Positions 26,282-34,915 of a stretch of DNA of 64,000 nucleotides are shown one piece after another (positions within the stretch are counted from its first letter, which is position 1; each line of letters begins with the position of its first letter). Source of the DNA: an uncultured Gemmiger sp. (GTDB lineage: Bacteria; Bacillota; Clostridia; Oscillospirales; Ruminococcaceae). The DNA is taken from positions 62,001 through 126,000 of the forward strand of contig NZ_CAKTFU010000006.1 in assembly GCF_934561205.1 (NCBI RefSeq), in the 5' to 3' direction. The position numbers were made by a program, and so were the translations under genes. The notes beneath the pieces were generated by a model, which had not been told where the DNA came from, searched no databases, and saw only the letters and a program-made list of their open reading frames with translations.

Positions 26282-27211
26282 TTACTTAACAACGCGAATT
26301 TCTCGCTCCAAAACATAGCCGGTCTTTTCCAGAACGACCTTTTTGACCTGTTCGGTCAGGGCCAGCACGTCGGCGCAGGTCGCACCGCCGCGGTTGATAA
26401 CGAAGCCGCAGTGCTTCTCACTGATCTGGGCGCCGCCCACCTGCAGCCCGCGCAGGCCGCAGTCCTCGATGAGCTTGCCCGCAAAGGCGCCCTGCGGGCG
26501 CTTGAAGGTGCTGCCGGCGCTGGGCCATTCCAAGGGCTGTTTGTCCCGGCGGCGCTGCAAAAAGTCCTGCATCTGCGCGGTGATGGCGTCCTTATCCCCT
26601 GCCGTCAGCCGCACGCGTGCTGAAATGATGCACCATGCGGGGTGTTGCTCAAATACGCTGGTGCGGTAGCCCAAAGCCAACTTGGCGGCGGGCAGTGTGC
26701 AAAGTGCGCCGTCCTCGTTCAAAAAGGTGACCTCGGTCAGCACGTCCTTCATCTCGCCGCCGTAGGCACCGGCGTTCATATACACGGCACCGCCGACGGT
26801 ACCGGGGATGCCGCAGGCAAATTCCAGCCCGGTCAGGCCGCGCTTTTGTGCCTCGGCACAAAGGCGGCCCAGGGTGGCCCCGGCGCTGACGGTCAAAACG
26901 GCAGCGCCGTCGGGCTGCCCCTCGCAGGTCACAGGCTCGTCGATGCCGCGCAAATCTATAACGGCACCGTCAAAGCCCTCGTCGGAAAACAGCGTGTTGG
27001 AGCCGTTGCCAAGCAGATACCGCCGCACGCCGTAGGCGCGGCAAAGCGCCAGCATTTCACGCAGCTGCGCGGTATTTTTGGGCGCCAGCCAAAAGCAGGC
27101 TGCCCCGCCGATGCGAAAGGTCGTGTGCGGGGCCAAAGGCTCCTGCTCGGAAAAAGGCAGGTCGGCCTTGCCGAGCGCCTGCCGAAGGGTAACTGCAGTT
27201 TGCTGCTGCAT
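26282..27211 (-). CDS. murB: UDP-N-acetylenolpyruvoylglucosamine reductase
   Basis: MurB reduces UDP-GlcNAc-enolpyruvate to UDP-MurNAc using FAD and NADPH, an early peptidoglycan step in the cytosol. FAD-site motifs are LLGNGSNTLFSDEGFDGAVIDL, GLEFACGIPGTVGGAVYMNA and the catalytic AGSTFKRP with its Ser; HCGFVINRGGAT follows. This is a type II (short) MurB of 309 residues. ATG 27211 has GAGGAGG upstream. Confidence 0.96.
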   Translation of the reverse strand: MQQQTAVTLRQALGKADLPFSEQEPLAPHTTFRIGGAACFWLAPKNTAQLREMLALCRAYGVRRYLLGNGSNTLFSDEGFDGAVIDLRGIDEPVTCEGQPDGAAVLTVSAGATLGRLCAEAQKRGLTGLEFACGIPGTVGGAVYMNAGAYGGEMKDVLTEVTFLNEDGALCTLPAAKLALGYRTSVFEQHPAWCIISARVRLTAGDKDAITAQMQDFLQRRRDKQPLEWPSAGSTFKRPQGAFAGKLIEDCGLRGLQVGGAQISEKHCGFVINRGGATCADVLALTEQVKKVVLEKTGYVLEREIRVVK

Positions 27212-27227
27212 AGTTCCTCCTCGTTTG

Positions 27228-28184
27228 TCAAATGGAACCGGCCAGCGCAGCTGCGCCGATGACACCGGCGTCGTTGCGCAGGGTGCAGGCGCAGATCTTG
27301 GGGTATTTGCCGGTGGTGGTGCCCTGCGTTTCTTTTTCGGCGTAGGCGCGCACGGGTGCCAGCAAAACCTCGCCCTGGTTGGACACACCGCCGCCGATGC
27401 AGATGACCTCCGGCTCAAAGGTGTTGATGACGTTGGCAATGCCGCAGCCGATGTACTCCATCCAGCTTGCCAGCACCTGCTTGGCCAGCTCGTCGCCCTT
27501 TTCGGCGGCATCGAAGGAGGTCTTGGCGTTGACGTGGTCAATGTCGGGGACGATCTTCCACATCAGGCTGTCGTGGTGCTGCTCCATGGCGGCTTTGGTC
27601 TCGCGGGTCAGGGCGCTGGCGGAGGCGTAGCGCTCCCAGCAGCCGCGGCGGCCGCAGGTGCACTGGATGCCGTCCTTGACAAGAACGGTGTGGCCCATCT
27701 CACCGGCGGCAAAGTTGAAGCCGCGCAGGATCTTGCCGTTCAGGATGATGCCGCTGCCGATGCCGGTGCCCAGCGTGATGATGACGGCATCCTTGTAGCC
27801 CTTGGCACCGCCCGCGATGTACTCACCGTAGGCGGCGGCGTTGGCGTCGTTTTCGACATAGACCTTGCAGCCCAGCAGCTTTTCCATATCGGGGCCGAGG
27901 TTCCAGTCGTGATAGCCGAAGTTGGTGTTAAAGCCGACAAAGCCGGTGTTGAAGTTGACGCTGCCCGGCGTACCGATGCCAACATAGGCTATGTCGGAGA
28001 AGGCAACCTTATTCTCACGCGCGACGGCACGGCACAAATCGGCCAGTGCCTTTTCCAGGTCGGCGGCGGGGCGCGGCAGACGGGTCGCCCAGGTGATCTT
28101 GCCCACGATGTCGTAGTTTTCGTCCACCAAACCGGCGGTCATGGTGGTGCCGCCCAGATCGATACCGATAGTATACTTGCTCAT
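27228..28184 (-). CDS. glcK: ROK-family glucokinase
   Basis: This 318-residue sugar kinase has the phosphate-binding start YTIGIDLGGTTMTAGLVD, catalytic Asp in VENDANAAAYGE, LGTGIGSGIILNG, and the ROK zinc motif CTCGRRGCWE. The CxCGxxGCxE pattern marks GlcK-type glucokinases that make glucose 6-phosphate. Its start overlaps the upstream PHP gene by four bases. With pfkA and hprK nearby, the cluster groups central carbon control functions. Confidence 0.93.
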   Translation of the reverse strand: MSKYTIGIDLGGTTMTAGLVDENYDIVGKITWATRLPRPAADLEKALADLCRAVARENKVAFSDIAYVGIGTPGSVNFNTGFVGFNTNFGYHDWNLGPDMEKLLGCKVYVENDANAAAYGEYIAGGAKGYKDAVIITLGTGIGSGIILNGKILRGFNFAAGEMGHTVLVKDGIQCTCGRRGCWERYASASALTRETKAAMEQHHDSLMWKIVPDIDHVNAKTSFDAAEKGDELAKQVLASWMEYIGCGIANVINTFEPEVICIGGGVSNQGEVLLAPVRAYAEKETQGTTTGKYPKICACTLRNDAGVIGAAALAGSI

Positions 28185-28930
28185 AGTAAAATTCCTCCTA
28201 TTTCGTTCGCACAGGCGCGCCCGTGCGTTTTCAGCTCGTCGATGAGATTTTGTGCCGTGGCATTGACGACCAGTTCCTGCGGGAACTGCATTTCGTCCAG
28301 CAGGGTGCCTAAAGAGCGTGTGTTGTTTTGCAGCTGGGGTACGCTGTGGGCGTCGCTGTTTACGGCGATGCGGCAGCCGTATTTGGCGCAGGTCTCCAAC
28401 AGCAGGCGCATATTGGGGATGCCGTCCCGACGCACATTGGCGGAATTGCCGTTCAGCTCCACGACCTTGCGGTTTTGGGCAAAGACCTTGACCACGGTGT
28501 CGTAATCGTAGCGGTAATTCTGCTGCTCGGAATGGCCGATGCAGTCCACATAAGGTTTTTCGGCAACCGCCAGCCAAAGGCGGGTCGCCTCCTTACAGGT
28601 CAGCACACCGGGCATACAGGGGCTGTGGATGGAGGCAACCACCCAGTCCATGCCGGCAAGCATGGTCTGCGGCAGGTCCAGCCCGCCCTTGGTGTCCATG
28701 ACGTTGACCTCGGCACCGTAGAGTACGGTCACCCCGTTTTGCCGACGCGGCAGGGCGCTGAGGTTGGCAAAATGCCAGATGTGCGGCGCGTCCGGCATGG
28801 CGGGCGCGTGGTCGGTCAGCGCCAGCACCGCCAGGCCCATTTCGCGGGCGGCGGCGGTCATTTCCGTTAAGGTGTTGAACGCATGGGAAGCGCAAAGGGT
28901 GTGTGTGTGCAGATCTGCGATAAATTGCAT
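28181..28930 (-). CDS. PHP-domain phosphoesterase (YcdX-like)
   Basis: This 249-residue protein is formed wholly of a PHP domain. Metal-binding motifs are FIADLHTHTLCASHA, ALTDHAPAM, ASIHSP, DCIGHSE, and the final NSDAH. The trinuclear-metal pattern resembles E. coli YcdX and histidinol-phosphatase-like enzymes, so a phosphatase or phosphoesterase acting on a small molecule is likely; the substrate is unknown. It is translationally coupled to the glucokinase gene. Confidence 0.88.
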   Translation of the reverse strand: MQFIADLHTHTLCASHAFNTLTEMTAAAREMGLAVLALTDHAPAMPDAPHIWHFANLSALPRRQNGVTVLYGAEVNVMDTKGGLDLPQTMLAGMDWVVASIHSPCMPGVLTCKEATRLWLAVAEKPYVDCIGHSEQQNYRYDYDTVVKVFAQNRKVVELNGNSANVRRDGIPNMRLLLETCAKYGCRIAVNSDAHSVPQLQNNTRSLGTLLDEMQFPQELVVNATAQNLIDELKTHGRACANEIGGILL

Positions 28931-28961
28931 AGAATGTGGTTGCCTTCTCTTTCCTTATGGT

Positions 28962-29894
28962 TTACAGGGAGATATCGTCCTGCAGGCCCAGCTGAGCCAG
29001 CAGCTCCTTGGCGGCGTTGTAGCCCATTTCCTTCTGGCGGTTGTTGATGGCCGCCGTTTCCAGAATGACGGCGAGGTTGCGTCCGGGCATGACGGGAATC
29101 AGAATGCTGGGGATCTTGACGCCCAAAATGTCGTAGTAGCTGGTCTCCAACCCCGTGCGGTCGTAGTTTTTGGTGCGATCCCACGGTTCAAGCTGGACGA
29201 CCATCTCGACCTCGACGCTGGAACGCACCGAGCCGATGCCGAACACCCGCGCAACGTTGATGATGCCGATGCCGCGCAGCTCGATAAAGTGGCGGATGTT
29301 GGCGGGCGCGGTACCCAGAATTTTGCGGTAGCTGATCTTGCGCAGTTCAACGGCATCGTCGGCGATCAGGCGGTGACCGCGCTTGACCAGTTCGATGGCC
29401 GTTTCGCTCTTGCCCACGCCGGAGTCGCCCAAAATCAGGATGCCCTCGCCGTAGACTTCCACCAGCACGCCATGGCGGGTGATGCGGGGCGCCAGCTCGG
29501 TATTCAGCGTGGTGATCAGCACGCCCATCAGGGCGGAGGTCATCTCTGTCGAAAGCAGGATCGGCACGCTGTACTGCTTGGCAAACTGCATCATTTCCGA
29601 AAGCGGCTGCAGCCCGCGGGACAAAATGACGGCGGGGGGCTGGAACTCAAACAGCTTTTCCAGGTGGGTGTTGCGCAGGCTGGGGGAAATTTCGTCCAGG
29701 TAGGACATTTCCGTCAGGCCGATGATTTGCAGACGTTTGCTGTCGAAGTTTTCGTAATATCCGGCCAGCAGCATGCCGGGGCGGTTGGCTTCGGTGGCGG
29801 TAACTTTGATTTTTTCCAGTTCGCAGGGGGTGTAGGCAACGGTCAGATTGGCTTCGCTGGCGAGCTTGGCCAGCGACACGGAAAATTCAGACAA
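28962..29894 (-). CDS. hprK: HPr kinase/phosphorylase
   Basis: HprK phosphorylates HPr on Ser46 and reverses this, controlling carbon catabolite repression. The P-loop is LGDSGVGKSETA near residue 155. The signature IELRGIGIINVARVFG follows, and RHGVLVEVYGEG precedes the loop. The 310-residue length is standard, with an N-terminal HprK_N domain. It heads the hprK-PHP-glucokinase-murB-rapZ-whiA-dnaE-pfkA series, with a promoter just upstream. Confidence 0.96.
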   Translation of the reverse strand: MSEFSVSLAKLASEANLTVAYTPCELEKIKVTATEANRPGMLLAGYYENFDSKRLQIIGLTEMSYLDEISPSLRNTHLEKLFEFQPPAVILSRGLQPLSEMMQFAKQYSVPILLSTEMTSALMGVLITTLNTELAPRITRHGVLVEVYGEGILILGDSGVGKSETAIELVKRGHRLIADDAVELRKISYRKILGTAPANIRHFIELRGIGIINVARVFGIGSVRSSVEVEMVVQLEPWDRTKNYDRTGLETSYYDILGVKIPSILIPVMPGRNLAVILETAAINNRQKEMGYNAAKELLAQLGLQDDISL

Positions 29895-29929
29895 AACAGG
29901 ACGCTCCCTTCCGAATCATACTTACCATT

Positions 29930-29958
29930 ATTATAGCGTAAGGGCAGTTTTTTGTACA
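29930..29958 (-). promoter_or_regulatory. Promoter of hprK operon
   Basis: On the minus strand, TGTACA (29958-29953) and TATAAT (29935-29930) are separated by 17 bp. Confidence 0.65.
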
Positions 29959-29981
29959 GTAGTTGACGAAAAAGATTGCCA

Positions 29982-30008
29982 AAAAAATATCCGCCCCGAA
30001 GGGCGGAT
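29982..30008 (-). terminator. Terminator after the ABC-F gene
   Basis: ATCCGCCC (29989-29996) pairs with GGGCGGAT (30001-30008), loop CGAA. On the minus strand it is followed by ATTTTTTT. Confidence 0.85.
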
Positions 30009-30033
30009 GGGACGTTGTTTTGGGCGGCGGGGC

Positions 30034-31923
30034 TTACTCCCCTTCTGCCTCGAAGGATTCCTGTTCCTCGGCGAGTTTTTCCCACTCGTCAAACAGTTCC
30101 TGCTGGTGGAAACGGGTGTCGTCCAGCTCGTCGCATTTGTCGCGCAGCAGCAGATGGTCGCGCAGCACCTCGGGGGCGTTGATGTCGTTTTCCAGCTCGA
30201 CGATGCGGGCGCCCAATTCCTCGATCTCGGTTTCCACCGCCTTGATGCGGGCGCGTACCTCGGCGCGGCGGCGGCGCTGCTCCTTGCCGTAGGCTTGCTT
30301 TTTGGCGGTGTCGGCGGTCTTTTGCTGCTCGGAGGTCTTGCCCTGCTCGCGGTTTTGCAGTGCCTCCAGGTTGGGGTAAAACAGTGCCTGCCCGTTTTCC
30401 AGGTACAAAATCGGGCAGCCCAGCGTCTGCATCAGGTAGCGGTCATGGGTGACCAGCAGCAGCGTGCCGGTGTAGGCGGCAAGCGCCTGGGTCAGGCTTT
30501 CGCGCATGTAGATGTCCAAATGGTTCGTGGGTTCGTCCAAAAACATCAGGTTGGGGCGTTCCAGCGCCAGTTCGGCAAAGCGCAGGCGCGCCAGCTCGCC
30601 GCCCGAAAGCGACGCGCAGTCCTTAAAGACCTCCTCGCCGCGGTAGCCGAAGCGCGCCAGATGGCTGCGCACCTCCAGCTCGGTAAAACGGGGGTACTGG
30701 TTCCAGATGGCGTCAATGACACGCCCGGCGCGGTGTGCCTGCTGCTGGGTAAAAATGCCCGCCTTGGCGCCCGTGCCCAGCCGCACCATGCCGCCGCTGG
30801 GGCGGCGCTTGCCGTCCAGCACCTGCAGCAGCGTGGATTTGCCCGTGCCGTTGGGACCGGCAATGACCAGCTTGTCCCCGCGGTGTACGACATAGTCCAG
30901 CGCGTCCAGCAGGGTGCGCTCCCCGATGCGGATGGACAGGTTTTTCATAATGACCAGCTCGTCATACGGCTCGATATCGTAGGTGAAGCGGAAGTTCAGC
31001 TCCCGCGCCTCGTTGACGGGGGCTTCAACGATTTCCAGCTTTTCCAACTGCTTGCGGCGGCTCTGCGCCATTTTGGTGGTCGAGGCGCGCACAAGGTTGC
31101 GGTCCACATAGTCCTGCAGCTTGGCGGCCTTTTCCACGGCGGCATCGTGCAGCTTCTGCTGGCGCTCGTCGGCGGCCTCGCGCTGGGGCAGATACGCCGA
31201 GTAGTTGCCGCGGTAGGTCAGCACGGTCTTGCCGCGCAGCTCCCAGATGCGGGTGCAGACAGCGTCCAGAAAATAGCGGTCGTGGCTGACCACCAGCACC
31301 GCGCCGCGGTAGCTGCGCAGGTAGGCTTCCAGCCAGGCCATGGTCTCTAAATCCAAATGGTTCGTAGGCTCGTCCAGAATCAGCAGGTCGGGGCGCTCGA
31401 CCAGCAGCCGCGCCAGGCGCAGGCGGGTCTGCTCGCCGCCCGAGAGCACCCCGGCGGGCTTTTGCCAGGTCTCGGCGGGAAAGCCCATGCCGTTGAGCAC
31501 CTTTTTGATCTGGGTGTCCATATTGTAGGCGTCCATGGCGTCCACCACGGCGGTGCAGTGGGCAATCTGCTCGGTCAGCGCGGCATCGTCGGGGGTGTGC
31601 GCCAGCTGTGCCTGCAGGGCATCCATGCGGGACAAAGCGTCCAGTGCGGGGGCAAAGACCAGCTTCATCGTGGCGTAAATGTCAAGGTCGGGGTCCAGCC
31701 GGGCGTTTTGCTCCAGATACCCCACGGTCACGCCGGTGCCGAACGCCGCATCACCGCTGTCGGGCAGACTTTCGCCGCAAAGGATGCGCAGCAGCGTGGT
31801 TTTACCGGTGCCGTTGGCGCCGATCATGCCGATGCGGTCGCCCTTTTCAATGGCGGCGTTGACATCGCGCAGCACCTCGTGTTCGCCAAAGCTCTTGCCT
31901 AAATCTTTCAGTTCCAGCAGCAT
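30034..31923 (-). CDS. ABC-F family ATPase (ribosome-associated type)
   Basis: This 629-residue soluble protein has two ABC domains. Domain 1 has GANGTGKTT, LSGGEQTRLRLARL and LLILDEPTNHLD. Domain 2 has GPNGTGKST, LSGGELARLRFAEL and LMFLDEPTNHLD. The interdomain linker is basic and helical, and the C-terminus is a charged coiled coil (about 540-629). No membrane domain is present. ABC-F proteins act on the ribosome, either as translation factors or as antibiotic protection proteins. The length and C-terminal coil recall the Uup/YdiF group; a resistance role cannot be claimed. Confidence 0.9.
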   Translation of the reverse strand: MLLELKDLGKSFGEHEVLRDVNAAIEKGDRIGMIGANGTGKTTLLRILCGESLPDSGDAAFGTGVTVGYLEQNARLDPDLDIYATMKLVFAPALDALSRMDALQAQLAHTPDDAALTEQIAHCTAVVDAMDAYNMDTQIKKVLNGMGFPAETWQKPAGVLSGGEQTRLRLARLLVERPDLLILDEPTNHLDLETMAWLEAYLRSYRGAVLVVSHDRYFLDAVCTRIWELRGKTVLTYRGNYSAYLPQREAADERQQKLHDAAVEKAAKLQDYVDRNLVRASTTKMAQSRRKQLEKLEIVEAPVNEARELNFRFTYDIEPYDELVIMKNLSIRIGERTLLDALDYVVHRGDKLVIAGPNGTGKSTLLQVLDGKRRPSGGMVRLGTGAKAGIFTQQQAHRAGRVIDAIWNQYPRFTELEVRSHLARFGYRGEEVFKDCASLSGGELARLRFAELALERPNLMFLDEPTNHLDIYMRESLTQALAAYTGTLLLVTHDRYLMQTLGCPILYLENGQALFYPNLEALQNREQGKTSEQQKTADTAKKQAYGKEQRRRRAEVRARIKAVETEIEELGARIVELENDINAPEVLRDHLLLRDKCDELDDTRFHQQELFDEWEKLAEEQESFEAEGE

Positions 31924-31943
31924 AGTTGTGTTCCTTTTTTCTC

Positions 31944-31973
31944 AAAAATACCGCTGCCGAAAAAGCAGCGGTA
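31944..31973 (-). terminator. Terminator after yjjG-like gene
   Basis: TACCGCTGC (31949-31957) pairs with GCAGCGGTA (31965-31973). TTTTT follows on the minus strand. It lies between the nucleotidase and ABC-F genes. Confidence 0.75.
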
Positions 31974-31980
31974 CGGGGTG

Positions 31981-32733
31981 TTACAGGGCTTCGTTGCTGT
32001 GGCGGCGGTTGCGCACACCCAGGTTTTCCAGCTCCTCCGGCTCCATGACGATGCGGTACAGTTCCTCAAAGGAGGTAACGGTGTACTTGGGCTGGATGCC
32101 GGTGTTGTTTTCCTGATTTTTGAAGTTGACCCAGCAGGTGTCCAGCCCGGTATTGATGCCGCCCTTGATATCGGCCAGCAGGTCATCGCCCACTACCAGC
32201 ACGCGGCGGCGGTTGGTGATGCCGAGGTCGCGCAGGGCATACTCAAAGAATTTGGCGCTGGGCTTGGCGGCACCGATTTTTTCGGAAATATAGATGCCGT
32301 CCATAAAGCGGTCAATGCCGGAGGCGGCAATGCGCGGCTCCTGCACGGAGATCGAACCGTTGGACACGATGGCCAGGGTCGCCACCTCGCCGAGTTCCTC
32401 CAGCGCGGTGAGCGCGCCCGGCATCAGGTCTGCGTGGGTGGAAAGCAGCTCCTCGTAGCGGTCGTTCATGGCAGCGCCCTTGCCGTTGTCGGGCACACCG
32501 ACGGCCTGCATAAAGCGGGAAAACCGCACCTGAAACAGCCGCTTGCGGGTCAGCTGACCCTTGGCCAGGGCGTCCCACAGCTCACGGTTGACAGCGTGGT
32601 AGGTCTCGCAGGCGGCGGCATCGTGGGGCAGATCGTACTCGGTCAGCATATCGGTAAGGGCCTGGCGCTCGGCGGCGTCAAAGTCCAAAAGCGTGTTGTC
32701 TACGTCCAACAAAACACAGGTATAAATGGCCAT
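31981..32733 (-). CDS. yjjG: HAD-superfamily nucleotidase, YjjG type
   Basis: This 250-residue HAD hydrolase has the nucleophile motif LLDVDNTLLDFD, a helical cap (about 20-95), motif II IVSNGS, the Lys motif GAAKPSAKFFEYAL and motif IV VVGDDLLADIKGG. The cap and the DFD after motif I match the YjjG group, which dephosphorylates noncanonical pyrimidine nucleotides and so helps clean nucleotide pools. The family call is firm; the substrate is inferred. Confidence 0.88.
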   Translation of the reverse strand: MAIYTCVLLDVDNTLLDFDAAERQALTDMLTEYDLPHDAAACETYHAVNRELWDALAKGQLTRKRLFQVRFSRFMQAVGVPDNGKGAAMNDRYEELLSTHADLMPGALTALEELGEVATLAIVSNGSISVQEPRIAASGIDRFMDGIYISEKIGAAKPSAKFFEYALRDLGITNRRRVLVVGDDLLADIKGGINTGLDTCWVNFKNQENNTGIQPKYTVTSFEELYRIVMEPEELENLGVRNRRHSNEAL

Positions 32734-32748
32734 TTTGCAGGTTACTCC

Positions 32749-32883
32749 TTAGTTTTGGGCTTCCTCCGGCAGTTCCTCGGGCACGGGGTCATCGGGCGGG
32801 AAGTTTTCCACGCTGCCGTTGGTCACATCGTTTTGCCCGTTGTCGGGGACAAACCCTTCTTCACATTCAAAAAAGTAGAGCAT
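32749..32883 (-). CDS. Small acidic protein of unknown function
   Basis: This 44-residue open frame starts at ATG 32883 with a GGAGGTGA site nine bases upstream. The sequence is strongly acidic and Pro-rich toward the end (PPDDPVPEELPEEAQN) and begins MLYFFECEEGF. No domain is recognised. It lies in the gap between the SGNH-like gene and yjjG on the same strand, and the good ribosome site is the main support for it. Confidence 0.5.
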   Translation of the reverse strand: MLYFFECEEGFVPDNGQNDVTNGSVENFPPDDPVPEELPEEAQN

Positions 32884-32927
32884 TTCGGTCACCTCCGCTT
32901 CAGTATATGCCGAAGCGGGGCGCAGGG

Positions 32928-34658
32928 TCACTGCCCCTCAGTGCTGCTGCCGGAATCGGTGGATACGGAGGTGGATTCCGGTGTGGGAGTCGGCGTCGGC
33001 GTGGCGGTAGGTGTCGGCGTCGGCGTGGCGGTAGGTGTCGGGGAGGGCGTAGGTGTCGCTGCCTTTACCGTGATGGTCACGGAGGCGTCCGCGCCGTTGT
33101 TCTTGGCATGGATAGTATAAGTACCCGCGGCATCGGCGCTGAAGGTGGCAGAGTCGCCGCCGGCGGTCCAGCTGCTGCCGTCGCAGCTCCAGGTGGTGTC
33201 GCCGCTGGCATTTTCGACCTTGGCGGTCAGGGAGACGCTTTCACCGGGGGCGATTTCGTTGGTGTTGTAGGAGATGGAAATCTTGGTGGCCTGCACCGTT
33301 ACCTTAAACTCAGCGCTGGCGTAGGTGCCGTTGATCTCAATGCCGGCCTTGATGGTATACTCGCCGGCGGTTTCCCCCTTGAAGGTGTAGGAAGCTGCGT
33401 TGGTCTGCAATTCGCCGTTGACGGCCCACTGCAGCTTGGAGGCGTCATAGTCTTTGTCGCCCAGCTTGACGGTGCCGTTGACGGTCAGGCTTTCCCCCTG
33501 CTTGATGGTTACGTCGGTGCGGTCGAGCTTAACCTCAACGCGGGCATCATTGAACATGGCCTTGACGGACTTGCCTGCGCGGGAAACTACGTCCACGCGC
33601 TTGGCATCGGTGACGCCGTCGCTCCATTTGTAGAAAACATACCCTTCGGCAGCCACAGCGGTGACGGTGATGCTGTCACCCTCCTGGGCTTCGATTTCCA
33701 GCGTGGCAACGCCGGTTTGCCCGTTACCGTTCAGGGTGCCCTTGCTGTTGTCCTCCACCTCATAGCTGTACACGATGGGTTCCGGCGTGGGGGTGGGGGT
33801 CGGCGTGGCTACGCCCATGGCAGCGGCGGCGCGCTTGGGAATATCGTTGGTATCGGGGCGTTGGTCGTCGGTCTGGTAGGCGTGGTTCATGATATAGTTG
33901 GCCAGAGCCGTTGCGCCCGAACGGGACAGCCCGCTGCCGGAGAAATAGGTGGCCTCGCCGTAGCCGGATTCGGTTTTCAAGACCTCGGCCGTGTTCAGGT
34001 ACTTGCAGCCCAGATCCTCACACAAGGCGGCGATCCCCTGGTTGTACTGGTCGATCAGCGTCTGCATGACGGCGGCGTTGTCGGCGGTCTCCAACACGGG
34101 GGCCACACCGGCGGCGATGATATCACAGTAGGAGTAGGCAGCCTTAATGTTCTGCAAAAGCTGCTTGTAATCGGTCAGGAAGGCGGAGGCCTCGGTACCG
34201 GCGGCGGCATCGGCGCTGCCCAGCGTTACGATGACGCGGCGGGGTTTCATCTTGGCGATGGCCTGTAAAATGGTGTAGGAGTTGGAGTCCTCCTCAAAAT
34301 AGACGCAGCTTTCGCGCCCGGCCTGGGCGATCAGCAGGCCGTCCTTGCCCACATACTGATCCAGCGTAATGCGGCTGTCCTGCGACAGGGTGACAGCCAT
34401 CTGATCCCCCGCAAAGACGCTGGAGGTGATGTAGCTGTCGTCGGCCGTGGTGGCACCCAGCACGGCGGAAAGGCTGGTGTCCAGCGGGTAGGCATCGGGG
34501 TCATAGCCGTTCTTCTTGCCGCCGGAGGACGGCTTTGCCAAAAAAGTGGCGATGATGATGCTTACGATCAGCGCCGCCGCACAGGCTGCCAGTACGATGC
34601 AGGCCTTGCGCTGCGTGGGGCTGAGTTCTGCTAGGCGGCGGGATTTATCTTGGTTCAT
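32928..34658 (-). CDS. Membrane-anchored SGNH-like protein with Ig-type repeats and Thr-Pro tail
   Basis: This 576-residue protein has a cytosolic basic start, one uncleaved membrane helix (about 18-41) and an extracellular SGNH/GDSL-like fold (about 55-270). Then come a bacterial repeat of InlB-B type (GYVFYKWSDG), two Ig-like domains, and a tail of Thr-Pro repeats ending in STEGQ with no LPXTG sorting signal. The SGNH blocks look degenerate: GDQM replaces GDS, GSAD replaces GxND, and no DxxH is visible. It may therefore bind rather than cleave cell-wall glycans. The start is ATG 34658, with GGAGG upstream. Confidence 0.7.
   Translation of the reverse strand: MNQDKSRRLAELSPTQRKACIVLAACAAALIVSIIIATFLAKPSSGGKKNGYDPDAYPLDTSLSAVLGATTADDSYITSSVFAGDQMAVTLSQDSRITLDQYVGKDGLLIAQAGRESCVYFEEDSNSYTILQAIAKMKPRRVIVTLGSADAAAGTEASAFLTDYKQLLQNIKAAYSYCDIIAAGVAPVLETADNAAVMQTLIDQYNQGIAALCEDLGCKYLNTAEVLKTESGYGEATYFSGSGLSRSGATALANYIMNHAYQTDDQRPDTNDIPKRAAAAMGVATPTPTPTPEPIVYSYEVEDNSKGTLNGNGQTGVATLEIEAQEGDSITVTAVAAEGYVFYKWSDGVTDAKRVDVVSRAGKSVKAMFNDARVEVKLDRTDVTIKQGESLTVNGTVKLGDKDYDASKLQWAVNGELQTNAASYTFKGETAGEYTIKAGIEINGTYASAEFKVTVQATKISISYNTNEIAPGESVSLTAKVENASGDTTWSCDGSSWTAGGDSATFSADAAGTYTIHAKNNGADASVTITVKAATPTPSPTPTATPTPTPTATPTPTPTPESTSVSTDSGSSTEGQ
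32989..33036. repeat. 24-bp tandem repeat encoding the Thr-Pro tail
   Basis: A unit of about 24 bp is present twice in a row, with further partial units nearby, giving the TPTPT-rich C-terminus of the SGNH-like protein. It is prone to length change by slippage. Confidence 0.65.
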
Positions 34659-34850
34659 TCTGAGACCTCCTGATAAGGTAAAGGGCGGCGCATCCGTCCG
34701 TACCCGGACATACAACACCCAGTATAGTAACAGTATATAGTCAGCATTATAACACAAACGGGGTGTTTTGGATATGGTTTTCAGCAAAATGTCACAGATT
34801 ACAATTTGGTTACAAACGAAGCGGCAAGGCAAACGATTGTTTGCAGACAC

Positions 34851-34877
34851 AAAAAAAGTGCCCACTTGCGCGGGCAC
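34851..34877 (-). terminator. Terminator of the TrpXYZ-like ABC operon
   Basis: GTGCCC (34858-34863) pairs with GGGCAC (34872-34877). Seven T follow on the minus strand. Confidence 0.8.
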
Positions 34878-34915
34878 ACGGAAATCCTGTGCGGTGTTGC
34901 CTTACTAAAATTTGC

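Noticed and set aside
30034..31923. Antibiotic-resistance call for the ABC-F protein
   Set aside because: The long interdomain antibiotic-resistance features cannot be judged by eye, and housekeeping ABC-F proteins share all visible motifs.
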